Part shown: in pieces, positions 1-6,013 of the stretch
Layout of the letters: every line of letters starts with the position of its first letter
Numbering within the stretch: position 1 is the first letter of the stretch
Assembly (NCBI GenBank): GCA_902490245.1
Contig: CABUDB010000109.1
Location: forward strand, 1-6,085
From: an uncultured Collinsella sp.
GTDB taxonomy: Bacteria; Actinomycetota; Coriobacteriia; Coriobacteriales; Coriobacteriaceae
DNA: 6,085 nucleotides
Reading direction: 5' to 3'
The notes under the pieces: generated by a model
The model's input: only the letters and a program-made list of their open reading frames with translations
Told to the model about the DNA's origin: nothing
Databases searched by the model: none
Translations under genes and position numbers: made by a program

Positions 1-853
1 GAATGAGATTGCGCTTGTTGTTACTCGTCCTGATGCTGTTCGCGGGCGTGGTAAAAAGTTGGAGCCGTCTCCTATTAAGGCCAAGGCGCTTGAGCTTAGG
101 TTGCCGGTTATTGAGGCTAATCGTATGACGGCCGAGGTTGTTGAGGCGCTCCAAGCTGCGCAAGCCGATATTTTCTGTGTGGCTGCTTATGGTTGCATTT
201 TGCCGGATGAGGTGCTGCATATGGCGCCGCTTGGTATTGTGAATGTTCATGCGTCCTTGCTGCCTCGCTGGCGTGGGGCTGCTCCTATTCAGCGTGCCAT
301 TCTTGCTGGTGATGAGATTGCTGGCGTTTCTATTATGCGCATTGGGCATGGCGTGGATACCGGCGCCTATTGTGCGCAGGCCTCGACCTCGGTTGCCGGT
401 AAGCATGCTGAGGCGCTGACCATGGAGCTCGCTGAGCTCGGCGGCAAACTGCTTACCGATACGCTTCCCTCTCTTGCCGATGGCACTGCCGTGTGGACTG
501 AACAGGATGAGGCGCTCGTTACCCATGCTGCCAAGATTTCTAAGCAGGAGATGCGCTTGGATCCGCAAATGGCGGCGCTCGATTGCGTGCGTCATGTGCT
601 CGCTTCGTCCGATACCGCGCCTGCTCGTTGCGTGATTGCCGGCAAGACCGTGCGTGTGCTCGATGCTGCGGCGGCTGATGTGTCGCTCGGCGAGGGTCAG
701 GTTCTCGTTAAGGCCAAGCGTGTTTACCTGGGCCTTTCTGATGGCTCGGTTGAACTGCTCGAGGTTAAGCCCGATGGCAAGCGTGCTATGACTGCTTCTG
801 CTTGGTCTGCTGGCCTGCAGGGTGCCGATCTTATCTGGGGTGTTTTGTCATGA
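1..853 (+). CDS. fmt: Methionyl-tRNA formyltransferase, 5'-truncated by the window edge
   Basis: Transfers a formyl group from 10-formyl-tetrahydrofolate to Met-tRNAfMet in the cytoplasm, for translation initiation. The reading frame is open from base 2 and gives 283 residues to the TGA at 851-853. It begins inside the conserved VVTRPD...GRGKK segment of the N-terminal Rossmann-like domain. The formyltransferase signature NVHASLLPRWRGAAPIQ is present with Asn at 242-244 and His at 248-250. The catalytic Asp lies in GVDTG at 356-358. The Asn-to-Asp spacing (38 residues) equals that of E. coli N108 to D146, so about 27 N-terminal residues are missing off the edge. The C-terminal tRNA-binding domain starts near THAAKISKQE (about 529-558) and ends with the family's KPDGKRAMTASAW-type motif. 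A TTG at 59 is internal, not the start. The last 4 bases overlap rsmB, implying one transcript and translational coupling. Codons near the left edge are strikingly T-ending. Confidence 0.97.
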   Translation, partial: NEIALVVTRPDAVRGRGKKLEPSPIKAKALELRLPVIEANRMTAEVVEALQAAQADIFCVAAYGCILPDEVLHMAPLGIVNVHASLLPRWRGAAPIQRAILAGDEIAGVSIMRIGHGVDTGAYCAQASTSVAGKHAEALTMELAELGGKLLTDTLPSLADGTAVWTEQDEALVTHAAKISKQEMRLDPQMAALDCVRHVLASSDTAPARCVIAGKTVRVLDAAAADVSLGEGQVLVKAKRVYLGLSDGSVELLEVKPDGKRAMTASAWSAGLQGADLIWGVLS

Positions 854-2250
854 GCAGGCTGTCTCCCGCGCGCAAGCTTGCGCTCGATGTGCTGATGGAG
901 GCCGATCGCCGCGGCATGTATGCACGCGACGTGCTGTCCTCTCGCGCATTGGCCAAGGCTATTGACCAGCGCGATTCCGCTTTTGCCGCCCGCTTGGCGC
1001 TGGGTGTTGCCGCCACGCAGGGTATTTTGGACGAGCTGCTCGATCAGTTTCTCGATAAGCCCAAAAAGGTTGCGCCGCGCGTTCGCATGGCGCTTCGTAT
1101 TTCTGCCTTCGAGATGCTCTACCTGCATACGCCTGGCCGCGTTGCCGTAAGTCAGGGAGTTGAGCTGGTTCGCTGCGGTGCTAAGTCCGCCGCCGGTCTG
1201 GCGAACGCCGTTCTGCATAAGGTTGCGGACAACGTCGATGATTTTGCCGCCGCGGTGGATGCCGATGAGTCTGAGCGACGCTTGGTTCGCCTGTCTCGCC
1301 TGATGGGCTTGCCGCGATGGCTGTGCGCTCGCATTATGGCATCGTTTGACACACCAGAGGGTGCGCTTAACTTTGCCGGCAATCTGGCCCCCGCGCCGCT
1401 GGCCCTGCATGAGAACGCTTTTGCTTCCAAGCCCGATCCGTATATCTCGCAGCTCGTCGCGCCTGTCTTCCCGGGCTGCCATGCCCCGGTTGATGCCCAG
1501 GTTACCGTTGCTTCGGGTGTGTTTGAGCGTGCTGCCGCGGTGGCCTCGGACCTTAACGCCCAGCTTATCGCCACAGCTGCCACGCGCCCTGGTTGCTGCC
1601 TTGAGATTGGTGCCGGCCGTGGCACCAAGACCTATGTGATGATGTGCCAGGCCAAGCGTGCGGGCTATGAGCGTCAGCATACGGCGCTCGATTTGCATGA
1701 TCGCAAGTGCGACCAGAATCTCGCTCGCCTGCATAAGGCAGGTATTCAGGGCGTTCGTACGGTTTCGGGTGATGCTTGCGAGCTTGATGAAGTACTGACG
1801 TCGTTTGATGCCATGCTTGGCGAGCCGGTTAAGTTCGATACGGTCTTTATCGATGCGCCGTGCTCTGGCACCGGAACCATGCGTCGTCATCCCGAGATCC
1901 CGTGGCGCCTGACCGAAAAGGATGTGACGGTTGAGCTGCCCAAGCTGCAGCTGACGATGCTCAAAGAGGCTGCTGCGCGCGTGGCTGCCGGCGGCGAGCT
2001 CATCTATGCGACGTGCTCGGTTTTCGACGAGGAGAACACGCAGGTCGTGGAAGCGTTCCTGAGCTCTCCCGAGGGTGCCGGCTTTAGCGTGGCGCCGCTT
2101 TCCGAGGCACAGATTCTGCAACTGCCCGACTTCGAGCAGGCCAAGAAGCTCGTCTCCGTACGCCAGAACGATCGAGGCCTCTTCCAAAGCGTTCCCGTAA
2201 ACGCCGATTCCTACGACGGCCACTTCTGCGCCAGACTAGTCCGTAAGTAA
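850..2250 (+). CDS. rsmB: 16S rRNA (cytosine-967 C5)-methyltransferase RsmB
   Basis: Methylates a 16S rRNA cytosine (C967 in E. coli numbering) using S-adenosylmethionine. The product has 466 residues, slightly longer than E. coli RsmB (about 430). Residues 1 to about 135 form the NusB-like RNA-binding domain (SPARKLALDVL at the start; LRISAFEMLYL and GLANAVLHKV later). The Rossmann methyltransferase core follows. Its SAM motif I reads EIGAGRGTKT (252-261), where most family members have D-x-C/A-A-P-G-G-K-T. Asp281 (ALDLHDRK) is the likely ribose-binding residue. Motif IV is DAPCSGTG with Cys338, and motif VI is YATCSVFDEEN with Cys389. These are the two cysteines of m5C methyltransferases, the motif VI cysteine being the nucleophile in this family. 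I chose ATG 850 because it forms an ATGA overlap with fmt and starts right at the conserved N-terminus. An in-frame ATG at 802 would add 16 residues encoded inside fmt. The SD is weak (GGGGTG, 836-841), consistent with coupling to fmt. Confidence 0.95.
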   Translation: MSRLSPARKLALDVLMEADRRGMYARDVLSSRALAKAIDQRDSAFAARLALGVAATQGILDELLDQFLDKPKKVAPRVRMALRISAFEMLYLHTPGRVAVSQGVELVRCGAKSAAGLANAVLHKVADNVDDFAAAVDADESERRLVRLSRLMGLPRWLCARIMASFDTPEGALNFAGNLAPAPLALHENAFASKPDPYISQLVAPVFPGCHAPVDAQVTVASGVFERAAAVASDLNAQLIATAATRPGCCLEIGAGRGTKTYVMMCQAKRAGYERQHTALDLHDRKCDQNLARLHKAGIQGVRTVSGDACELDEVLTSFDAMLGEPVKFDTVFIDAPCSGTGTMRRHPEIPWRLTEKDVTVELPKLQLTMLKEAAARVAAGGELIYATCSVFDEENTQVVEAFLSSPEGAGFSVAPLSEAQILQLPDFEQAKKLVSVRQNDRGLFQSVPVNADSYDGHFCARLVRK

Positions 2251-2256
2251 CTACTA

Positions 2257-2323
2257 AGTTGCGGTGAAATAGGGATTGAAAAGCCGCTTCTACCCGCCAA
2301 ATAGTCCTTATTCCACCGCAACT
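2257..2323. repeat. Intergenic imperfect palindrome, possible repeat element
   Basis: The left arm 2257-2277 and right arm 2303-2323 are inverted copies of about 21 bases. They differ at one true mismatch (2267) and two positions that would be G-U wobbles in RNA. The 25-base loop spans 2278-2302. The core is agttgcggtg at the left and caccgcaact at the right. The element begins 6 bases after the rsmB stop and ends 27 bases before the GC-rich terminator. It has no T-tract and is a poor terminator by itself. No target-site duplication is evident in the flanks. It could be a REP/MITE-like dispersed palindrome, a 3'-end mRNA stabiliser or a protein-binding site. The sequence alone does not choose among these. 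Confidence 0.6.
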
Positions 2324-2350
2324 CATAAGGAAACCTGGTTAGCTAAAGAA

Positions 2351-2391
2351 GCGGCCCCGCGATCGGTGTTGATCGCGGGGCCGCGTTGTTT
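2351..2391. terminator. Strong bidirectional intrinsic terminator between rsmB and the FmdB-family gene
   Basis: A perfect 14-bp stem pairs gcggccccgcgatc (2351-2364) with 2371-2384 around a 6-base loop ggtgtt. On the + strand it is followed by gttgttt (2385-2391), ending rsmB transcripts. On the - strand it is followed by ttcttt (2350-2345), ending transcripts of the zinc-ribbon gene, whose stop codon lies only 7 bases from the stem. The two converging genes therefore appear to share one terminator. The stem is unusually stable, while both T-tracts are interrupted. Confidence 0.9.
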
Positions 2392-2628
2392 CTAGTGGCT
2401 GTGCGGGCAGTTGGCGCAGCAGCCGCTGGTGGCGCTGGTGCTGGAGCCGCCGCTGCGCTGGTCGGTGTTGTAGAAACCGCTGCCGTCGAACTTGATGCCG
2501 CTGGCCGAGAACGTCTTGGATGCCGGAGCGCCGCAGCTGGGGCACACGACCTCGGGACTCTCGGACATGGGATGCTCAACCTCAAACACGTTGCCGCAGC
2601 TCGAGCACTTGTAATCGTAGCGCGCCAT
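2392..2628 (-). CDS. FmdB-family zinc-ribbon protein (small, putative regulatory)
   Basis: A 78-residue protein with the FmdB/Zn-ribbon family layout. It starts MARYDYKC and has two CxxC pairs, Cys8/Cys11 and Cys29/Cys32, which should bind one zinc. Next come the family's GSGFYNTD motif (about 49-56) and a Gly/Ser/Thr-rich tail. The family is named after FmdB, a putative regulator of formamidase in Methylophilus, but the biochemical role of most members is unknown and I assign no specific function. The tail ends in CCANCPHSH (Cys70, Cys71, Cys74, His76, His78), which could bind a second metal; this is inference. The ATG at 2628-2626 is supported by a good upstream AAGGAAG. The gene lies downstream of the amylase-MalQ fusion on the same strand, separated by 88 bases and a hairpin. 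It converges on rsmB. Confidence 0.9.
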   Translation of the reverse strand: MARYDYKCSSCGNVFEVEHPMSESPEVVCPSCGAPASKTFSASGIKFDGSGFYNTDQRSGGSSTSATSGCCANCPHSH

Positions 2629-2632
2629 AATA

Positions 2633-2639
2633 CTTCCTT
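2633..2639 (-). promoter_or_regulatory. Ribosome binding site of the FmdB-family gene
   Basis: On the - strand AAGGAAG sits 4 bases upstream of the ATG at 2628. It is a strong purine-rich Shine-Dalgarno sequence, clearly better than those of the other genes here. It supports this ATG as the start. Confidence 0.8.
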
Positions 2640-2643
2640 TTCA

Positions 2644-2672
2644 GCACAAAGCGGGCAGATCACTCTGCCCGC
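2644..2672 (-). terminator. Hairpin after the amylase-MalQ gene, probable terminator
   Basis: A perfect 9-bp GC-rich stem pairs gcgggcaga (2651-2659) with tctgcccgc (2664-2672) around a 4-base loop. Read on the - strand it lies 44 bases past the stop of the fusion gene and is followed by TTTGTG, a short and imperfect T-tract. It probably ends or attenuates that transcript. Because it is only 11 bases upstream of the RBS of the FmdB-family gene, it would also be part of that gene's leader if transcription started upstream. I see no convincing separate promoter in the 2673-2716 gap. Confidence 0.65.
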
Positions 2673-2716
2673 ATAAATTCAAACATCTGTAACTGTACCC
2701 TATATCGGGCGTTTTA

Positions 2717-5700
2717 TCACGCTTCGCCCCAGAATCTATGCGTGTTGCGCAGGAGCTGTGCGGTTTTGCCCTCAGCGGCCGCAACGTCGGCCTCGTCAGC
2801 CTGCCAGGTCCAGTTGCCCGTGGCCACGCCCGGTACGTTCATGCGCGTGTCGTCGCCAAGCCCCAGCACGTCCTGCAGCGGCATCATCACCAGGGGGGCG
2901 TCGCTTGTCAGCGCGTCGCTCATCAGCTTGGCTGCCACCTCAACACCGCTCGGCTCGTCGCCGCCCGCAAAGGAGCGCGTGCACCAACCCGCGAGCGTCG
3001 ACGTGTCATGCGTCGATGTGTACAGGATCTTGCCGGGCGTAGGGTGCACGCCGCAACGAACGTCGTAATCGCTAAACTCCAGTACGTCCATACCGGGGAA
3101 GCCGCAAGTCGAAGCCATGGCGCGAACGCCGGGCGTCAGGTAGCCCAGGTCCTCGGCGATAAAGTTGAGCGGCCCCAGCTCGTCATAGGCGGTCTGGAAC
3201 AGGTCCTTGCCCGGACCCGCAAGCCAGCGGCCGTCGGCGCAGGCCTTGCCGGCGGGAATGCTAAAGTAGCTGTGGAATCCCAGGAAGTGATCCAGACGCA
3301 CGCGGTCGTAGAGCGAGAACGCGCGACGCAGGCGATCCATCCACCAGCTATAGCCGTTCTGCTTCATGTGGTCCCAGCGGAACGTCGGGTTGCCCCACAC
3401 CTGACCCTCGGGTGCAAAGTTGTCGGGCGGCGCGCCCGAAATCTCAATCGCCTTGCCGGTGTCGGACAGCCAGAAGTTCTCGGGTTCGCTCCACGCATCT
3501 GCCGAATCGTCGGACACGTACATAGGAATATCGCCGATGACCTCGATGCCCTTCTTGTGTGCATAGTTCATGAGCTCGCACCAAGCCAGGTCAAAGCGGT
3601 ACTGCATGTACGCCTGAAGCTCGGCCTCGTCGTGGAAGCGCTTGTCGTCGATCAGATGCTCGTTGTAGCGCGCGACATCTGCCGGCCAATCGTGGCGCGA
3701 CTCGCCCTCAAAGTACTTCTTAACGGCCATGTAGACGCAGTATTTCTCGAGCCAATCGGCATTTCGATGTTTAAACGCGGTGTACAGCGGATCGGCATCC
3801 TCGCCGCCGCGGGCCTTCCAAGTCTCAAAGTCGGCGGCAAGCTCCTCGTGGCTCTCGGGCAGTAGGTCGATATTGCCTGCAAAGGCCGAAGGACCGGCGT
3901 AAGGAGAGCGGAAGAAGTCCGTGGGGTTGACGGGGAGAACCTGCCAGTAGCGCATGCCCATGGCGGCCAGATGGTCGATAAAGCGACGCGTGGGCGCGCC
4001 GATTGTACCGGGCTTGCCGTCGTCGGTGGGCACCGAGGTGATATGGCACACAACACCCGCGCCGTGATCGAGCGGCTCCTGCAGGCGCTGCTCTGCATGG
4101 TGATAGATAATCGACGAGCCCAGCGGATACAGATCGAGCGTGACCGTACCGTTGTGGATCTCGCACTCGTGACCGCTAATCACATCGCTCGCGCATTCGC
4201 CGAGCGCTGGAATGGTCACGCGATGCGAATTGCGCAGGCTGCGGTTGATGATAACCGTCGCGGACTCGCCATCCTTGCCCGTGCGGTTGTATGCCAGCAC
4301 CTCGTCGTTGAGCGCGAAGGCCTTGATCTCGCCGTCGATCATAAACGGCAGTGCGCGGCGTACGGCGGAGGCGTTTTTGACAATAGCCAGCGTGTCGAAG
4401 TCGTGCAGTTGGTCCTTGGTCGGCAGGGTGCGGCGGTTGCCCGGATCGGTTAGACCCTCCAGGCCGTATTCGTCGCCGTAGTAGATCGAAGGCACGCCGG
4501 GGAAGGTCATCTGCATGAGCGTGGCGAGCCAAAAACGGCTCTTGGCTAGGCCCATCGAGTTCTCGTCCAGGCGCCATTTGCTGCGCTCGCACTCGGGCAG
4601 CTGCGACTCGTCGGGGCCGCCGCCGAGCACCGAGATAATGCGCGGACGGTCGTGGCTCGAAAGCAGATTAAGTGCGCAGGACAGGGCCTCACGGGGATAG
4701 TTCTCGCGCAGGGTTTCGATATCCTCGGCTGCCTGGTAGGCGTTCTTGTAGCCCATCAAAAAGCCGATGACCATGTCGCGGAAGGGGTAATCCATAGCAG
4801 AGTCCAACTCGGAGCCCTGTAGATAGCGACGCAGATGGCCGTAGCTAATCTTGTTGGAGGCGTCTTCCCAGACTTCGCCGAGCAACAGTGCGTCAGGCTT
4901 TTCGTCAAGTACGGCCTTCTTGATCTCGGCCAGGAAGTCGTCGGAAAGCTCGTCAGCGACGTCCAGGCGCCAGCCATGAGCGCCGGCACGTAGCCATTTA
5001 CGGATCACGCCGTCCTTGCCCAGGAGCCGCTCGCGTACCAGCTCGGAGCTCTCATTGATGGCGGGCATGTTACCCACGCCCCACCAGCAGTCGTACGAGC
5101 CGTCCTCGTGGAAATAAAACGCATCGCGCCACGGCGAATTCTCGCTCTGCCACGCGCCCACGCCGGGGTAGTTGCCATAGCGGTTGAAATAGATGGAGTC
5201 GTCACCCGTATGGTTAAAGACGCCGTCTAGGATGATGGAAATGCCCAGCTTCTCGGCTGCCTGGCACAGCTCGGTAAAGTCCTGCTCGGTGCCCAGGATT
5301 GGGTCGATCTTGGTGTAATCGGCCGTGTCGTAGCGGTGGTTGCTCGCGGCCTCAAAGATGGGGTTGAGGTAGATGGCCGTAAAGCCCAGCTCCGCGATGC
5401 GGGGCAGGTCATTTTGGATGCCCTTGAGCGAGCCGCCGTAGAAGTCCCAGGTCTTGATGGAGCCGTCCTCGGCGCGCTCGTATACGGGCGGCTCGTTCCA
5501 GTCCTCGATCATGCGGCGCTGGATTCCGTTGCGCGGTTTTTCGACTTCGGCCAGCGTGCGCTCGCGCCAGTTTTCGTCGCGGGCATAGCGGTCGGGGAAG
5601 ATCTGGTACACCATGCCGCGCTCGTACCACTCGGGTCGAACTTCGCGGTGCTTGTAGACGGTGACCTGGAACGACGGCACTTCGGCGTAGTCGTAGGTTA

Positions 5701-6013
5701 CGCCCTCGCCGCCTGTGCGACCCCGCGGTGCGCCCAAGCGGACCTCGGGCTGGCCCTCGATATTGCAGATAAAGCTGTACCAGATAAGACAGGGCTCGGT
5801 ACACTCAAGCTCTACGGAAAATATGCCGTCGCCTTCATGCGTCATGGGATACCGAGACTCGCCGATCTCATCGACCCAAGTGCGCAGGGTGAGCGTTGCC
5901 TGGTTGGGGTCGGCATCCTCCAAGATCACCGAGAGCGAAACGGAAGTGCCAGTGGTCACAGCGCCAAACGGAGTGCGAAACTGCGGCAGGCGGCTGTTGT
6001 GTATCCATCTCAT
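2717..6013 (-). CDS. malQ: Bifunctional GH13 amylase / 4-alpha-glucanotransferase (GH77) fusion
   Basis: A 1098-residue protein carrying two complete glucan-processing enzymes. Residues 1 to about 120 look like the N-terminal beta-sandwich (CBM34-like) of neopullulanase-type enzymes. Residues about 128-560 form a GH13 barrel with WDFYGGSLKGI (189-199), DGVFNH (263-268), GWRLDVADE (nucleophile Asp351), LLGEVWED (acid/base Glu380) and LLSSHD (stabiliser Asp455). A beta domain follows to about 640. Residues about 650-1098 are a MalQ-type GH77 enzyme with SPYAGPSAFAGN (703-714), RVRLDHFLGF (nucleophile Asp908), IAEDLG (acid/base Glu954) and THDTSTLAGW (Asp1003). It ends with the family's PLQDVLGLGDDTRMNVPG and GNW motifs. 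No signal peptide is seen, so it should act in the cytoplasm on maltodextrins or glycogen branches. The GH77 part disproportionates alpha-1,4-glucans and the GH13 part hydrolyses alpha-1,4 and/or alpha-1,6 bonds; the exact specificity cannot be read from sequence. ATG 6013 is the only start matching the conserved HNSRLPQFRTPFGAV beginning, although its SD is poor. Confidence 0.93.
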   Translation of the reverse strand: MRWIHNSRLPQFRTPFGAVTTGTSVSLSVILEDADPNQATLTLRTWVDEIGESRYPMTHEGDGIFSVELECTEPCLIWYSFICNIEGQPEVRLGAPRGRTGGEGVTYDYAEVPSFQVTVYKHREVRPEWYERGMVYQIFPDRYARDENWRERTLAEVEKPRNGIQRRMIEDWNEPPVYERAEDGSIKTWDFYGGSLKGIQNDLPRIAELGFTAIYLNPIFEAASNHRYDTADYTKIDPILGTEQDFTELCQAAEKLGISIILDGVFNHTGDDSIYFNRYGNYPGVGAWQSENSPWRDAFYFHEDGSYDCWWGVGNMPAINESSELVRERLLGKDGVIRKWLRAGAHGWRLDVADELSDDFLAEIKKAVLDEKPDALLLGEVWEDASNKISYGHLRRYLQGSELDSAMDYPFRDMVIGFLMGYKNAYQAAEDIETLRENYPREALSCALNLLSSHDRPRIISVLGGGPDESQLPECERSKWRLDENSMGLAKSRFWLATLMQMTFPGVPSIYYGDEYGLEGLTDPGNRRTLPTKDQLHDFDTLAIVKNASAVRRALPFMIDGEIKAFALNDEVLAYNRTGKDGESATVIINRSLRNSHRVTIPALGECASDVISGHECEIHNGTVTLDLYPLGSSIIYHHAEQRLQEPLDHGAGVVCHITSVPTDDGKPGTIGAPTRRFIDHLAAMGMRYWQVLPVNPTDFFRSPYAGPSAFAGNIDLLPESHEELAADFETWKARGGEDADPLYTAFKHRNADWLEKYCVYMAVKKYFEGESRHDWPADVARYNEHLIDDKRFHDEAELQAYMQYRFDLAWCELMNYAHKKGIEVIGDIPMYVSDDSADAWSEPENFWLSDTGKAIEISGAPPDNFAPEGQVWGNPTFRWDHMKQNGYSWWMDRLRRAFSLYDRVRLDHFLGFHSYFSIPAGKACADGRWLAGPGKDLFQTAYDELGPLNFIAEDLGYLTPGVRAMASTCGFPGMDVLEFSDYDVRCGVHPTPGKILYTSTHDTSTLAGWCTRSFAGGDEPSGVEVAAKLMSDALTSDAPLVMMPLQDVLGLGDDTRMNVPGVATGNWTWQADEADVAAAEGKTAQLLRNTHRFWGEA

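Noticed and set aside
59..61. TTG as the start of fmt
   Set aside because: Conserved Fmt sequence (VVTRPD...GRGKK) continues in frame upstream to the window edge, so the true start is outside the window.
802..849. In-frame ATG upstream of the chosen rsmB start
   Set aside because: The 16 extra residues do not resemble RsmB, and ATG 850 gives the classic 4-base overlap with fmt.
724..2223. 499-codon open frame on the - strand, antisense to the end of fmt and nearly all of rsmB
   Set aside because: It mirrors rsmB, which has every expected domain and motif. The translation is rich in Arg/Gly/Leu/His without recognisable motifs, as expected for an antisense shadow in GC-rich DNA.
2257..2323. 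The palindrome as an insertion sequence end, CRISPR repeat or attachment site
   Set aside because: There is no transposase or integrase nearby, no spaced tandem repeats, and no target duplication at its borders.
2084..2326. 80-codon - strand frame starting inside the palindrome and running into rsmB
   Set aside because: It starts at the palindrome arm and is then antisense to rsmB. There is no plausible RBS or motif; it was noted only because the palindrome happens to be open in this frame.
2386..2676. Ala/Gly-rich + strand frame across the FmdB-family gene
   Set aside because: It is the complement of the zinc-ribbon gene, has low-complexity Ala content and would start inside the terminator.
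2738..3865. 375-codon open frame on the + strand, antisense to the GH77 module
   Set aside because: It overlaps a catalytic domain with full motif conservation on the other strand, and its translation looks like codon-bias shadow with no domain signature.
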